DNA of 44,972 nt, from positions 1 to 44,972 of the forward strand of contig JAIDKZ010000131.1 of NCBI GenBank assembly GCA_029051735.1, written 5' to 3'. Made by a program: the position numbers and the translations under genes. Source of the DNA: Anaeroplasmataceae bacterium (GTDB taxonomy: Bacteria > Bacillota_I > Bacilli_A > Acholeplasmatales > Anaeroplasmataceae). This document shows, one piece after another, positions 1 to 6,079 of this stretch. Below the pieces are notes generated by a model that had not been told where the DNA came from, made no database searches, and saw only the letters and a program-made list of their open reading frames with translations. Every line of letters begins with the position of its first letter. Position 1 is the first letter of the stretch.

Positions 1-1
1 T

Positions 2-229
2 GAAAATATTAATGCATCCATATTACATTTCACTGATATTTTGGTTACTCCTTTTTTCTTCTTCTTTTTACATAAGGAATTTTATATTACCATTGGGTTA
101 TGTGGAATGCTTGTAATCACAATTTTAAATATCATGCCTGTAATGTTACAAAGATATTTAAGACCAAGATTTATCCGAATTTATAACAAACTTAAAAAGC
201 ACGAAGAACAAAAATTAAAAATGAATTGA
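2..229 (+). CDS. CrtO-like (glycosyl-diaponeurosporenoate) acyltransferase family protein, C-terminal fragment
   Basis: The reading frame is open from the window edge to the TGA at 227-229, so only about 75 C-terminal residues are visible; the TTG offered by the ORF track at 41 is internal. The fragment has a hydrophobic stretch (ILVTPFFFFFLHKEFYITIGLCGMLVITI) followed by NIMPVMLQRYLRPR and a Lys-rich tail. This resembles the end of staphylococcal CrtO (NVPIIIVQRYNRPR then a basic tail), a membrane acyltransferase of the staphyloxanthin pathway. Homologues occur in many non-pigmented Bacillota, so carotenoid synthesis should not be assumed. The rpsD promoter overlaps the stop codon. The family call rests on one short motif. 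Confidence 0.5.
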   Translation, partial: ENINASILHFTDILVTPFFFFFLHKEFYITIGLCGMLVITILNIMPVMLQRYLRPRFIRIYNKLKKHEEQKLKMN

Positions 230-255
230 CTTAAGCATGATATTTGTGATATAAT
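226..255 (+). promoter_or_regulatory. rpsD promoter, extended -10
   Basis: TTGACT (226-231), an 18-base spacer and TATAAT (250-255), with TG one base upstream of the -10 (TGA-TATAAT). The predicted start is near 262. The -35 box overlaps the stop codon of the upstream gene. Confidence 0.8.
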
Positions 256-261
256 TCTAAA

Positions 262-425
262 GCGTGGGTAAAAAGCAGCAGTCATTATAATTTATAGTTT
301 TTATCTCAAAGCCAAAAGGCATTACTAGTAATCTTCGCTGCTTCATGGTGAACGTATAATTTGAGATGACCTATAAATAGTGGCTAACATTTTACTCCAA
401 AATAAATATTAGGAGGATATGACAA
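262..425 (+). promoter_or_regulatory. Ribosomal protein S4 leader (autoregulatory pseudoknot)
   Basis: A 160-base untranslated leader precedes rpsD. It contains AAGCAGC (273-279) complementary to GCTGCTT (337-343), ATTTATAG (290-297) to CTATAAAT (371-378), and ATCTCAAA (303-310) to TTTGAGAT (360-367), plus a small GCC-AAAA-GGC hairpin (311-320). The first helix crosses the other two, so the fold is a pseudoknot. Bacillota rpsD leaders are known S4-binding autoregulatory elements, and S4 also recognises a pseudoknot in the E. coli alpha operon. CTCC (395-398) could pair with the GGAG of the Shine-Dalgarno, giving a possible translational switch; that part is inference. Confidence 0.8.
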
Positions 426-1025
426 ATGTCAAGATTTACAGGTTCAACTTGGAAAGTATCTCGTCGTTTAAACTATTCCGTTAGTGAAACAGGAAAAGAA
501 TTAATCAAGAGAAAATACGCTCCAGGACAACATGGCGCTAAGCGCAAAAAATTAAGTGAGTATGCTACTCAGCAAGCTGAAAAGCAAAAAGTTAGATTCA
601 CATATGGTGTATCTGAAAAACAATTTAGAAAGACTTTCAATGAAGCATCTAAGTTAGAAGGAAAAACTGGTGTTAACTTCTTAAAATTATTAGAAGTTCG
701 CTTGGATAACTTAGTATATAGACTTGGATTTGCTGCTACTAGAGCACAAGCTCGTCAGTTAGTAAATCATGGTCATGTATTAGTAGATGGCAAGAAATTA
801 GACATCCCTTCTTACAGAGTTAAAGTTGGTCAAACAATTTGCATGAAGGAATCTTCAAAGGATTTAGTTGTTGTTAAGGCAGCATTAGAAGCAAAATTAA
901 GTCGTGCTGAATATTTATCTTTTGATGATAACACACTTGTTGGTTCTTTAGTAAGAACTCCAGAAAGAGATGAATTCTTACCAGAAATCAATGAACAATT
1001 AATTGTCGAATTCTATAACAGATAA
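426..1025 (+). CDS. rpsD: 30S ribosomal protein S4
   Basis: S4 is a primary 16S rRNA-binding protein that starts assembly of the small-subunit body. The 199-residue product has the usual length: an S4 N-terminal domain beginning [18 protein letters not shown], and an S4 RNA-binding domain around residues 90-150 ([32 protein letters not shown]). It lacks the four-Cys zinc motif found in some S4 paralogues. AGGAGG lies nine bases before the ATG. The gene is monocistronic, with its own promoter, a long structured leader and a terminator immediately downstream, which fits autoregulation by S4. Confidence 0.98.
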   Translation: MSRFTGSTWKVSRRLNYSVSETGKELIKRKYAPGQHGAKRKKLSEYATQQAEKQKVRFTYGVSEKQFRKTFNEASKLEGKTGVNFLKLLEVRLDNLVYRLGFAATRAQARQLVNHGHVLVDGKKLDIPSYRVKVGQTICMKESSKDLVVVKAALEAKLSRAEYLSFDDNTLVGSLVRTPERDEFLPEINEQLIVEFYNR

Positions 1026-1028
1026 TAT

Positions 1029-1060
1029 AAAAAACATCTTCTTTTTTGAAGATGTTTTTT
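1029..1060 (+). terminator. Intrinsic terminator of rpsD
   Basis: Arms AAAAACATCTTC and GAAGATGTTTTT around a T6 loop, followed by a T-rich tract, starting just after the rpsD stop codon. Confidence 0.9.
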
Positions 1061-1099
1061 ATTTTAATTACTATTGTTATTATAAAAGACTAGCCTAAA

Positions 1100-1453
1100 T
1101 TAGTCTTCTATTTCATCACTTTCATCATATGAAAATATTTTTTTGAAATTATGTTTCTTTTTGGATTTATGTTTACGTTTTGGCAAGAAAATTTCAACTA
1201 CTGGAATTGTTAAAAATATAATCCATCCTGGATGCCATAGATTCCAAACAAATCCCATAATTAAATAAGCTATGACTGTTACAAGCGGATATAGGCCTGC
1301 CAAACTATCAATTCCTAAAATCATAGGAACTAGTGGTATAGCAAAAAATACAATCCATCCTGGATGCCACGCATTCGCACAAAATCCTAATAATAAGTAT
1401 ACAATAATTGTTATCATAGGAGTTGCAGCGATGATTTTAGTTTTCAAATGCAT
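1100..1453 (-). CDS. Small membrane protein with duplicated WHPGWI motif, unknown function
   Basis: A 117-residue protein built from two similar halves, each a hydrophobic helix, a WHPGW(I/V) turn and a second hydrophobic stretch (GFCANAWHPGWIVFFAIP and GFVWNLWHPGWIIFLTIP), spaced 44 residues apart. It ends in a charged tail (KRKHKSKKKH, then acidic ESDEIED). About four membrane segments are likely, with a cytoplasmic tail. The ORF track starts three codons upstream at GTG, but AGGGTGAG is well spaced only for the ATG at 1453. WHPGW-containing membrane modules occur in uncharacterised Bacillota proteins. A divergent promoter (TGG-TAGAAT, 1485-1493) lies upstream. No function can be assigned. 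Confidence 0.75.
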   Translation of the reverse strand: MHLKTKIIAATPMITIIVYLLLGFCANAWHPGWIVFFAIPLVPMILGIDSLAGLYPLVTVIAYLIMGFVWNLWHPGWIIFLTIPVVEIFLPKRKHKSKKKHNFKKIFSYDESDEIED

Positions 1454-1508
1454 ACGACTCACCCTTTCTTATTTCCTAACTATTATTCTACCATATTTTT
1501 TTTAAATA

Positions 1509-1528
1509 TGATATAATAAATTGGTGAT
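1509..1528 (+). promoter_or_regulatory. trmH-family gene promoter fused to its Shine-Dalgarno
   Basis: Extended -10 TGA-TATAAT (TATAAT 1512-1517), five bases, then GGTGAT (1523-1528) and ATG at 1532. Transcription should start at or within the Shine-Dalgarno. No clear -35 box is visible. Confidence 0.6.
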
Positions 1529-1531
1529 ATA

Positions 1532-2314
1532 ATGGAAAGAATCGGAAAAAATCATGAAGTTATAAAAATGATTAAAGATATTAACAAATCAAATCATTAC
1601 AAAAATTATATTGCTAGCGATGATTTAGAAGTTCTAAGAATAGTTATTAACAATCGTTTAGTGATTCCTTACCTGATTTATTCTTATGAAAAAGCTTATC
1701 AAGATGATACACAAATCTTATTGCAGCAACTTATTCAAAAGGCAAAAAATTGTTATGAGATTTCTAATCATACATATGATATGATAAAACAGAAAGAAAA
1801 TCATGCTGGAATCATAGCGATCATTGAGCTTCCACAATTCAATTTTCATGATTTAGGAGACTTTATTATCATATTAGATCATTTGGAAATTCCTGGAAAT
1901 ATTGGTACCATTTATAGAACACTTGATGCTTGTGGAGCAAGTGGTGTTATTTTAGTAGACTCTATTACAAAACGTAACAATATAAAATTAACTGCTTCTG
2001 CTCGTGGCACAAATCTTATTCTTCCTACAATAGATGCCAAGTATGAAGATACATTAAACTTTTTGCTTGAGAATGACTATACAATTTATTTAGGTGAACC
2101 TAAATTGGGAATTTCATATCATGATTATGATTATAAAGGAAAAATAGCTATAGTTGTTGGAAATGAACGATTTGGTATACATGAAGATTGGTATAATCAT
2201 TCCCATCAAAAAGTCTTTATTCCTATGAAAGGCAGCAATAATAGTTTAAATGTTGGAGTCGCTGCTTCAATTTTGGCTTATGAGGCAGCAATAAAGCGAA
2301 AAACATTTTTATAA
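1532..2314 (+). CDS. SpoU/TrmH-family RNA 2'-O-methyltransferase
   Basis: A 260-residue SPOUT enzyme expected to transfer a methyl group from S-adenosylmethionine to a ribose 2'-OH in rRNA or tRNA. All three SpoU motifs are present in the C-terminal half: motif 1 LEIPGNIGTIYRT, with the Asn and catalytic-type Arg; motif 2 VVGNERFGI, where the usual Glu-Gly is Glu-Arg; and motif 3 IPMKGSNNSLNVGVAASI. The N-terminal 110 residues resemble the substrate-binding region of RlmB/TsnR-like proteins only loosely. The target nucleotide cannot be read from sequence. The gene is monocistronic, and the terminator behind it is shared with convergent tpiA. Confidence 0.88.
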   Translation: MERIGKNHEVIKMIKDINKSNHYKNYIASDDLEVLRIVINNRLVIPYLIYSYEKAYQDDTQILLQQLIQKAKNCYEISNHTYDMIKQKENHAGIIAIIELPQFNFHDLGDFIIILDHLEIPGNIGTIYRTLDACGASGVILVDSITKRNNIKLTASARGTNLILPTIDAKYEDTLNFLLENDYTIYLGEPKLGISYHDYDYKGKIAIVVGNERFGIHEDWYNHSHQKVFIPMKGSNNSLNVGVAASILAYEAAIKRKTFL

Positions 2315-2319
2315 ATAAT

Positions 2320-2349
2320 AAAAGGACACTTCATCAAAAGTGTCCTTTT
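2320..2349. terminator. Bidirectional terminator between trmH-family gene and tpiA
   Basis: AAAAGGACACTT (2320-2331) and AAGTGTCCTTTT (2338-2349) form a 12-bp stem. T-rich tails follow on the plus strand and, through the upstream A-rich tract, on the minus strand, so it can end both convergent transcripts. Confidence 0.88.
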
Positions 2350-2352
2350 TTG

Positions 2353-3105
2353 TTATATTGCTTTAGAACATAATTCTATAAAGCTATCTGCATTTAGTGA
2401 AGCTCCACCAACTAATCCACCATCAATATTTGGCTGAGCCATTAACTCACTAACACTCTTTGTAGATACAGAACCACCATAAAGAATACGAATTTTTTCA
2501 CTTGCATTCTTTGAATATAGTTTTTCAATTAAACAACGAACAAAACCACAAGCTTCATCTGCCATTTCTGCAGAAGCAACCTTTCCAGTTCCTATTGCCC
2601 AAATAGGCTCATATGCAATAATGATATTTTCTAATTCTTCTTCTTTGATATCCTTTAATCCTAAAGTTATCTGCGTTTCTAAAACATTGTGAGTTGTACC
2701 ATTTTCACGTTCTTCTAAAGATTCACCACAGCATACTATTGGCTTTAAATCATGTGATAAAGATGCTTTGATTTTTAAATTAACTGTTTCATCAGTTTCA
2801 TTAAAATATGCTCTTCTTTCACTATGACCAATAATAACATATTCCACTCCTGTAGTAGAAAGCATAACTGGAGAAACCTCACCAGTATACGCACCACTTT
2901 CAGCAAAATGAACGTTTTGAGCACCAATCCTCAAAAAATCCCCTTGTCTTTTTACTAAGTCTCTTAAAACTATTGCTGGAGCACAAATAATAGAATCAAG
3001 CTTATCCTTACTAGGTAGCTTATCACTTACAGCATAAATAAACTGTAAAGCTTCATCTCTCGTTTTATTCATTTTCCAGTTTCCAGCCATCACTGGTTTT
3101 CTCAT
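2353..3105 (-). CDS. tpiA: Triosephosphate isomerase
   Basis: Interconverts dihydroxyacetone phosphate and glyceraldehyde 3-phosphate in glycolysis. The 250-residue length is typical of the TIM barrel. Visible catalytic elements are the N-terminal GNWKMN (Asn and Lys), IIGHSERR (electrophilic His), AYEPIWAIGTGK (catalytic Glu and flexible loop) and the phosphate-binding GGSV near residue 210. It is the last gene of the pgk - HPr-like - tpiA operon, 21 bases after the HPr-like gene, with AAGGAAG as ribosome-binding site. Confidence 0.98.
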   Translation of the reverse strand: MRKPVMAGNWKMNKTRDEALQFIYAVSDKLPSKDKLDSIICAPAIVLRDLVKRQGDFLRIGAQNVHFAESGAYTGEVSPVMLSTTGVEYVIIGHSERRAYFNETDETVNLKIKASLSHDLKPIVCCGESLEERENGTTHNVLETQITLGLKDIKEEELENIIIAYEPIWAIGTGKVASAEMADEACGFVRCLIEKLYSKNASEKIRILYGGSVSTKSVSELMAQPNIDGGLVGGASLNADSFIELCSKAI

Positions 3106-3126
3106 AAATTTATTCTTCCTTTACAA

Positions 3127-3375
3127 TTATTTTTCAAGGATTGAAGCTATATCATTAATTGCAGCCTCAGCTTGATCACCGGTAGCCTCTATAACAACAT
3201 TCTCTCCCTTAGGAATTGCTAATGACATCAATCCTAAAATAGATTTAACATCAATAACCTTATTATGATAATGTAAATTAATATCAACAGAATATTTTGA
3301 TGCGGCTTGAACAACCTTTGCAGCAAGACTAGCATGTAATCCTACTGTGCTTTTTACAACAATTTGCTTTTGCAT
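3127..3375 (-). CDS. HPr-family phosphocarrier protein, variant active site
   Basis: An 82-residue HPr-fold protein lying between pgk and tpiA. Canonical HPr carries phosphate from enzyme I to sugar-specific EIIA on His15. Here the His is kept (GLHASLAAKVV, His14), but the following Arg-Pro of the GLHARPA signature is Ser-Leu; that Arg assists phosphotransfer in characterised HPr. The regulatory serine region is intact (DVKSILGLMSLAIPKG, Ser45), so HPr kinase could still act. It could be a weak phosphocarrier, a Crh-like regulatory paralogue, or the organism's only HPr; the window cannot decide. Its place in a glycolytic operon suggests coupling to glycolytic flux. AAAGGAG precedes the ATG. 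Confidence 0.9.
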   Translation of the reverse strand: MQKQIVVKSTVGLHASLAAKVVQAASKYSVDINLHYHNKVIDVKSILGLMSLAIPKGENVVIEATGDQAEAAINDIASILEK

Positions 3376-3407
3376 AACTTCAATTCTCCTTTTTGTTTTT
3401 TAAAAAA

Positions 3408-4598
3408 TTATTTTTCATCTACACAATCAATACCTGGTAATACTTTGCCCTCTAGATACTCTAAAGATGCACCACCACCAGTAGATATATGTGAAAATTT
3501 ATCTGCATATCCTAAAGATTCAGCTGCAGCAGCAGAATCTCCACCACCAATAATAGTATTTGCATTCTTCAAATTAGCTAAAAGCTCACATACACCAATA
3601 GTTCCAGCAGCGTAGTTCTTCATTTCAAATACACCCATTGGTCCATTCCATACTACTGTTTTTGCACCTGATAAAACTGTAGCAAATAATTCTAAAGTTT
3701 TAGGACCAATATCTAATCCCATATCATCAGCCGCTAAATCATCAACAGATTTTGCAATACCAGGAACATCTGCAAATTCCTTTGCACAAACGGTATCCAC
3801 TGGTAATACAAGTTTATTTCCAGCTTTTGATAATAATTCTTTAGCTAAATCCAACTTATCATCTTCACATTTTGAAACACCAATATTTTTACCTAATGCC
3901 TTTAAGAAGGTAAACATCATTGCTCCACCAATTAAAATCTTATCTGCTTTTTCACATAAAGCTTCAATTACACCAATCTTATCAGAAACTTTAGCTCCAC
4001 CTAAAATTGCAATATAAGGACGAACTGGTTCATCTACTGCACCACCAATATATCTGATTTCCTTTTCTAAAAGGAATCCAGCTGCTGTTTCACTTACATT
4101 CGCAGCAATTCCTACATTAGAGGCAGCAGCACGATGTGCTGTACCAAATGCATCATTTACAAAAACATCACCTAAAGATGCCCAATATTTTCCTAATTCA
4201 GGATCATTCTTTGATTCCTTCTTACCATCTAAATCCTCATATCTAGTATTTTGGAACATTAGAATTTCACCCTCACCTAATTGAAGAGCTGCATCTTCTA
4301 AAGCTTTTCCTCTAGTAGCATTTACAAAATGAACTGGCTTTTTAATTAATTCTTCTAAGCGCTTTGCTACTACAGTTAAATCATTCTTCTTCAAATCTGA
4401 CTCTTCTTTAATTCTTCCCAAATGAGAGAATACGATAGCTTTACCACCATGATTTACTACATATTCAATTGTAGGTAATGCTGCACGGATACGTGTATCA
4501 TCAGTAATCACACCATCCTTCATAGGTACATTAAAGTCAACACGAATTAAGACTTTTTTTCCCTTTACATTTAAATCTGAAACAATTTTTTTAGCCAT
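3408..4598 (-). CDS. pgk: Phosphoglycerate kinase
   Basis: Transfers phosphate from 1,3-bisphosphoglycerate to ADP, the first ATP-yielding step of glycolysis. At 396 residues it is full length. The N-terminal substrate domain has RVDFNVPM near residue 18 and FSHLGR near residue 58; the nucleotide domain has [11 protein letters not shown] near residue 198 and the C-terminal GGGDSAAA loop near residue 353. It is the first gene of the operon, behind a near-consensus promoter and GGAGG, which fits high expression. gapA is not adjacent. Confidence 0.98.
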   Translation of the reverse strand: MAKKIVSDLNVKGKKVLIRVDFNVPMKDGVITDDTRIRAALPTIEYVVNHGGKAIVFSHLGRIKEESDLKKNDLTVVAKRLEELIKKPVHFVNATRGKALEDAALQLGEGEILMFQNTRYEDLDGKKESKNDPELGKYWASLGDVFVNDAFGTAHRAAASNVGIAANVSETAAGFLLEKEIRYIGGAVDEPVRPYIAILGGAKVSDKIGVIEALCEKADKILIGGAMMFTFLKALGKNIGVSKCEDDKLDLAKELLSKAGNKLVLPVDTVCAKEFADVPGIAKSVDDLAADDMGLDIGPKTLELFATVLSGAKTVVWNGPMGVFEMKNYAAGTIGVCELLANLKNANTIIGGGDSAAAAESLGYADKFSHISTGGGASLEYLEGKVLPGIDCVDEK

Positions 4599-4640
4599 AT
4601 TTATTAATCCTCCAAAAATAAAGCCTTTTTTAACGATAAC

Positions 4641-4669
4641 ATTATACCATTTCTATTTTTATATTTCAA
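4641..4669 (-). promoter_or_regulatory. pgk operon promoter
   Basis: On the minus strand: TTGAAA (4669-4664), a 17-base spacer, and TATAAT (4646-4641) with an extended TGG just upstream. A leader of about 35 bases ends in GGAGG. This is one of the strongest promoters in the window. Confidence 0.85.
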
Positions 4670-4702
4670 ATAAAATTCATAGAAAGCGTATTACATGCTT
4701 TT

Positions 4703-4906
4703 TTAAATTATAAATAAAATTACTAAAATGACAAGAAAAAACAAATAAAGAATATAGTAAGGATAAATATTATTTTTTTTATAATTATATTGGCATTTTA
4801 ATTGTTTTTTTTGACTTCTCATTATTTTAAAAAATGGATGGAATAAGAAAATCAGAATCAGCAATAAAATAAAAACGCCTAAAAAACATCCATATACAAT
4901 CTTCAT
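4703..4906 (-). CDS. Small membrane protein, unknown function
   Basis: A 67-residue protein with two hydrophobic helices (about residues 5-25 and 50-67) joined by a very basic loop (KIMRSQKKQLKCQYNYKKNN). Positive charges suggest the loop is cytoplasmic. Support for it being real is a TATAAT - AAAAT - GGTGG cassette placed just ahead of the ATG, with no competing gene. I do not recognise a family. It lies between pgk and the uncharacterised 367-residue gene downstream of dnaE. A spurious hydrophobic ORF in AT-rich DNA remains possible. Confidence 0.5.
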   Translation of the reverse strand: MKIVYGCFLGVFILLLILIFLFHPFFKIMRSQKKQLKCQYNYKKNNIYPYYILYLFFLVILVILFII

Positions 4907-4910
4907 AAAA

Positions 4911-4926
4911 CCACCATTTTATTATA
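4911..4926 (-). promoter_or_regulatory. Compact -10/Shine-Dalgarno cassette of the 67-residue membrane protein
   Basis: TATAAT (4926-4921), AAAAT, then GGTGG (4915-4911), four bases before the ATG. No good -35 box; the upstream end lies in the 3' end of the neighbouring gene. Confidence 0.45.
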
Positions 4927-4930
4927 TGCT

Positions 4931-6034
4931 TTAAACCTCTTTTTGTTTTGTGTAACGTTTTATCCTCACTTCATTATAAGTTTTTGGATGAGAATAATAT
5001 TCAAATAAAGCTTTTTTGGCTTGTGTATTCCCTAGTTTTTCTGAAAAAGATAGTAACTTGATATAATCATCTTCTATAATTTTATTTTTAACAAATTCAG
5101 CAAGTAAGTATCCACTTTCTGGATTATATTTTAAAGTCAAATAGAAATAAAATATTTTTTCTTTTAAAGTTTTACAAGGCATTGTGTAATAAGATAAGTA
5201 ATTTCTTTTTTTAAAATAAAAAATGAGTTTAGACAGGTAATCATCATGTTTTGTATAAGTTTTAAATTCTACATTTTTTTTCACTTTCTCTAAAAGTTTG
5301 GAAACGGGTATATATTTTAATTCTTCTTGTGTATTAGTAAATACTTGAAAAGCTATTTTATAATATTGAGATAAGAAATCTTTTGGAATGTGAACAATAG
5401 GATTTTTAAATCGTTTTAGAAAGTCATTAAATTGATTACTTTTTATATAATCAATGAAATAAAAATCCTCTTTAAAACTTGAATATAGACTGCGATATGT
5501 TTTTCTATGACCTCTTTCAAAATAATCAAAATAAACAATTTCCTCTAAATAAAATCTTTTTTTTAGTTCTGCAAATTCTTTAATTGGCGCAACATCAATC
5601 CAATTGTCCTTATTGGTTAAAATAAAATTATGTCTTTTACAAATTGCCTCTTTTGTTTTTTCTATTGCTCCTTCTATAAAAAAGGTTTCTTGTTTCTTTA
5701 TAATATCCTTATTAAAAATCATTATCTCATCTAAGTCTAATTTCTCTTCTATAAATTCTTTTGTCTTAAGTTCATGAATAATAAATTCTTTTGAAGCCAT
5801 TTGATATCTTGTATCAATTACTCCTGTTTTTTCTTTTCCTTTTGTAATGATAAGGTATTCTAAATTGCGAATTGTACCTTCAATAAATAGATAGACCATA
5901 TACCCTTTAGAAAGAGAAATTTGTTCTTCATTCATAAAAGATTCATACATTGAATTTGAAAGAACAGCTTTTTTATATTTCTCTATTATAACATCATCTG
6001 TTTCTTTAAGCTTATGGATATAGTAATTTTCCAA
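4931..6034 (-). CDS. Uncharacterised protein following dnaE, Sel1-like C-terminus
   Basis: A protein of about 367 residues, Lys/Phe/Tyr-rich, with no signal peptide or membrane helix and no family that I recognise. Near residues 315-350, SGYLLAEFVKNKI...LLSFSEKLGNTQAKKALFEYY has the spacing of a degenerate Sel1/TPR-type helical repeat; the rest looks alpha-helical with some beta strands. The ORF track begins at a GTG inside the AGGTGAT ribosome-binding site, so I take the TTG at 6034, five bases after AGGTGA, as the start. It follows dnaE by 31 bases, separated by a terminator-like hairpin, so transcription with dnaE is uncertain. Confidence 0.7.
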   Translation of the reverse strand: MENYYIHKLKETDDVIIEKYKKAVLSNSMYESFMNEEQISLSKGYMVYLFIEGTIRNLEYLIITKGKEKTGVIDTRYQMASKEFIIHELKTKEFIEEKLDLDEIMIFNKDIIKKQETFFIEGAIEKTKEAICKRHNFILTNKDNWIDVAPIKEFAELKKRFYLEEIVYFDYFERGHRKTYRSLYSSFKEDFYFIDYIKSNQFNDFLKRFKNPIVHIPKDFLSQYYKIAFQVFTNTQEELKYIPVSKLLEKVKKNVEFKTYTKHDDYLSKLIFYFKKRNYLSYYTMPCKTLKEKIFYFYLTLKYNPESGYLLAEFVKNKIIEDDYIKLLSFSEKLGNTQAKKALFEYYSHPKTYNEVRIKRYTKQKEV

Positions 6035-6046
6035 ATTTATCACCTA

Positions 6047-6079
6047 ATAAAAAATATGATAGAGATTAACACTCTATCA
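6047..6079 (-). terminator. Terminator overlapping the end of dnaE
   Basis: On the minus strand TGATAGAG and CTCTATCA form an 8-bp stem followed by ATATTTTTTATT. The dnaE stop codon lies in the loop and the last dnaE codons form one arm. Confidence 0.65.

Noticed and set aside
1272-1505. Plus-strand ORF of 77 residues
   Set aside because: Antisense to the duplicated WHPGW membrane protein; no ribosome-binding site and no family resemblance.
3364-3615. Plus-strand ORF antisense to pgk; similar plus-strand shadows at 7235, 7909, 12132, 12807, 14243, 20786, 27662, 28571, 40428 and 42349
   Set aside because: All are fully or largely inside convincingly identified genes on the other strand and lack start signals.
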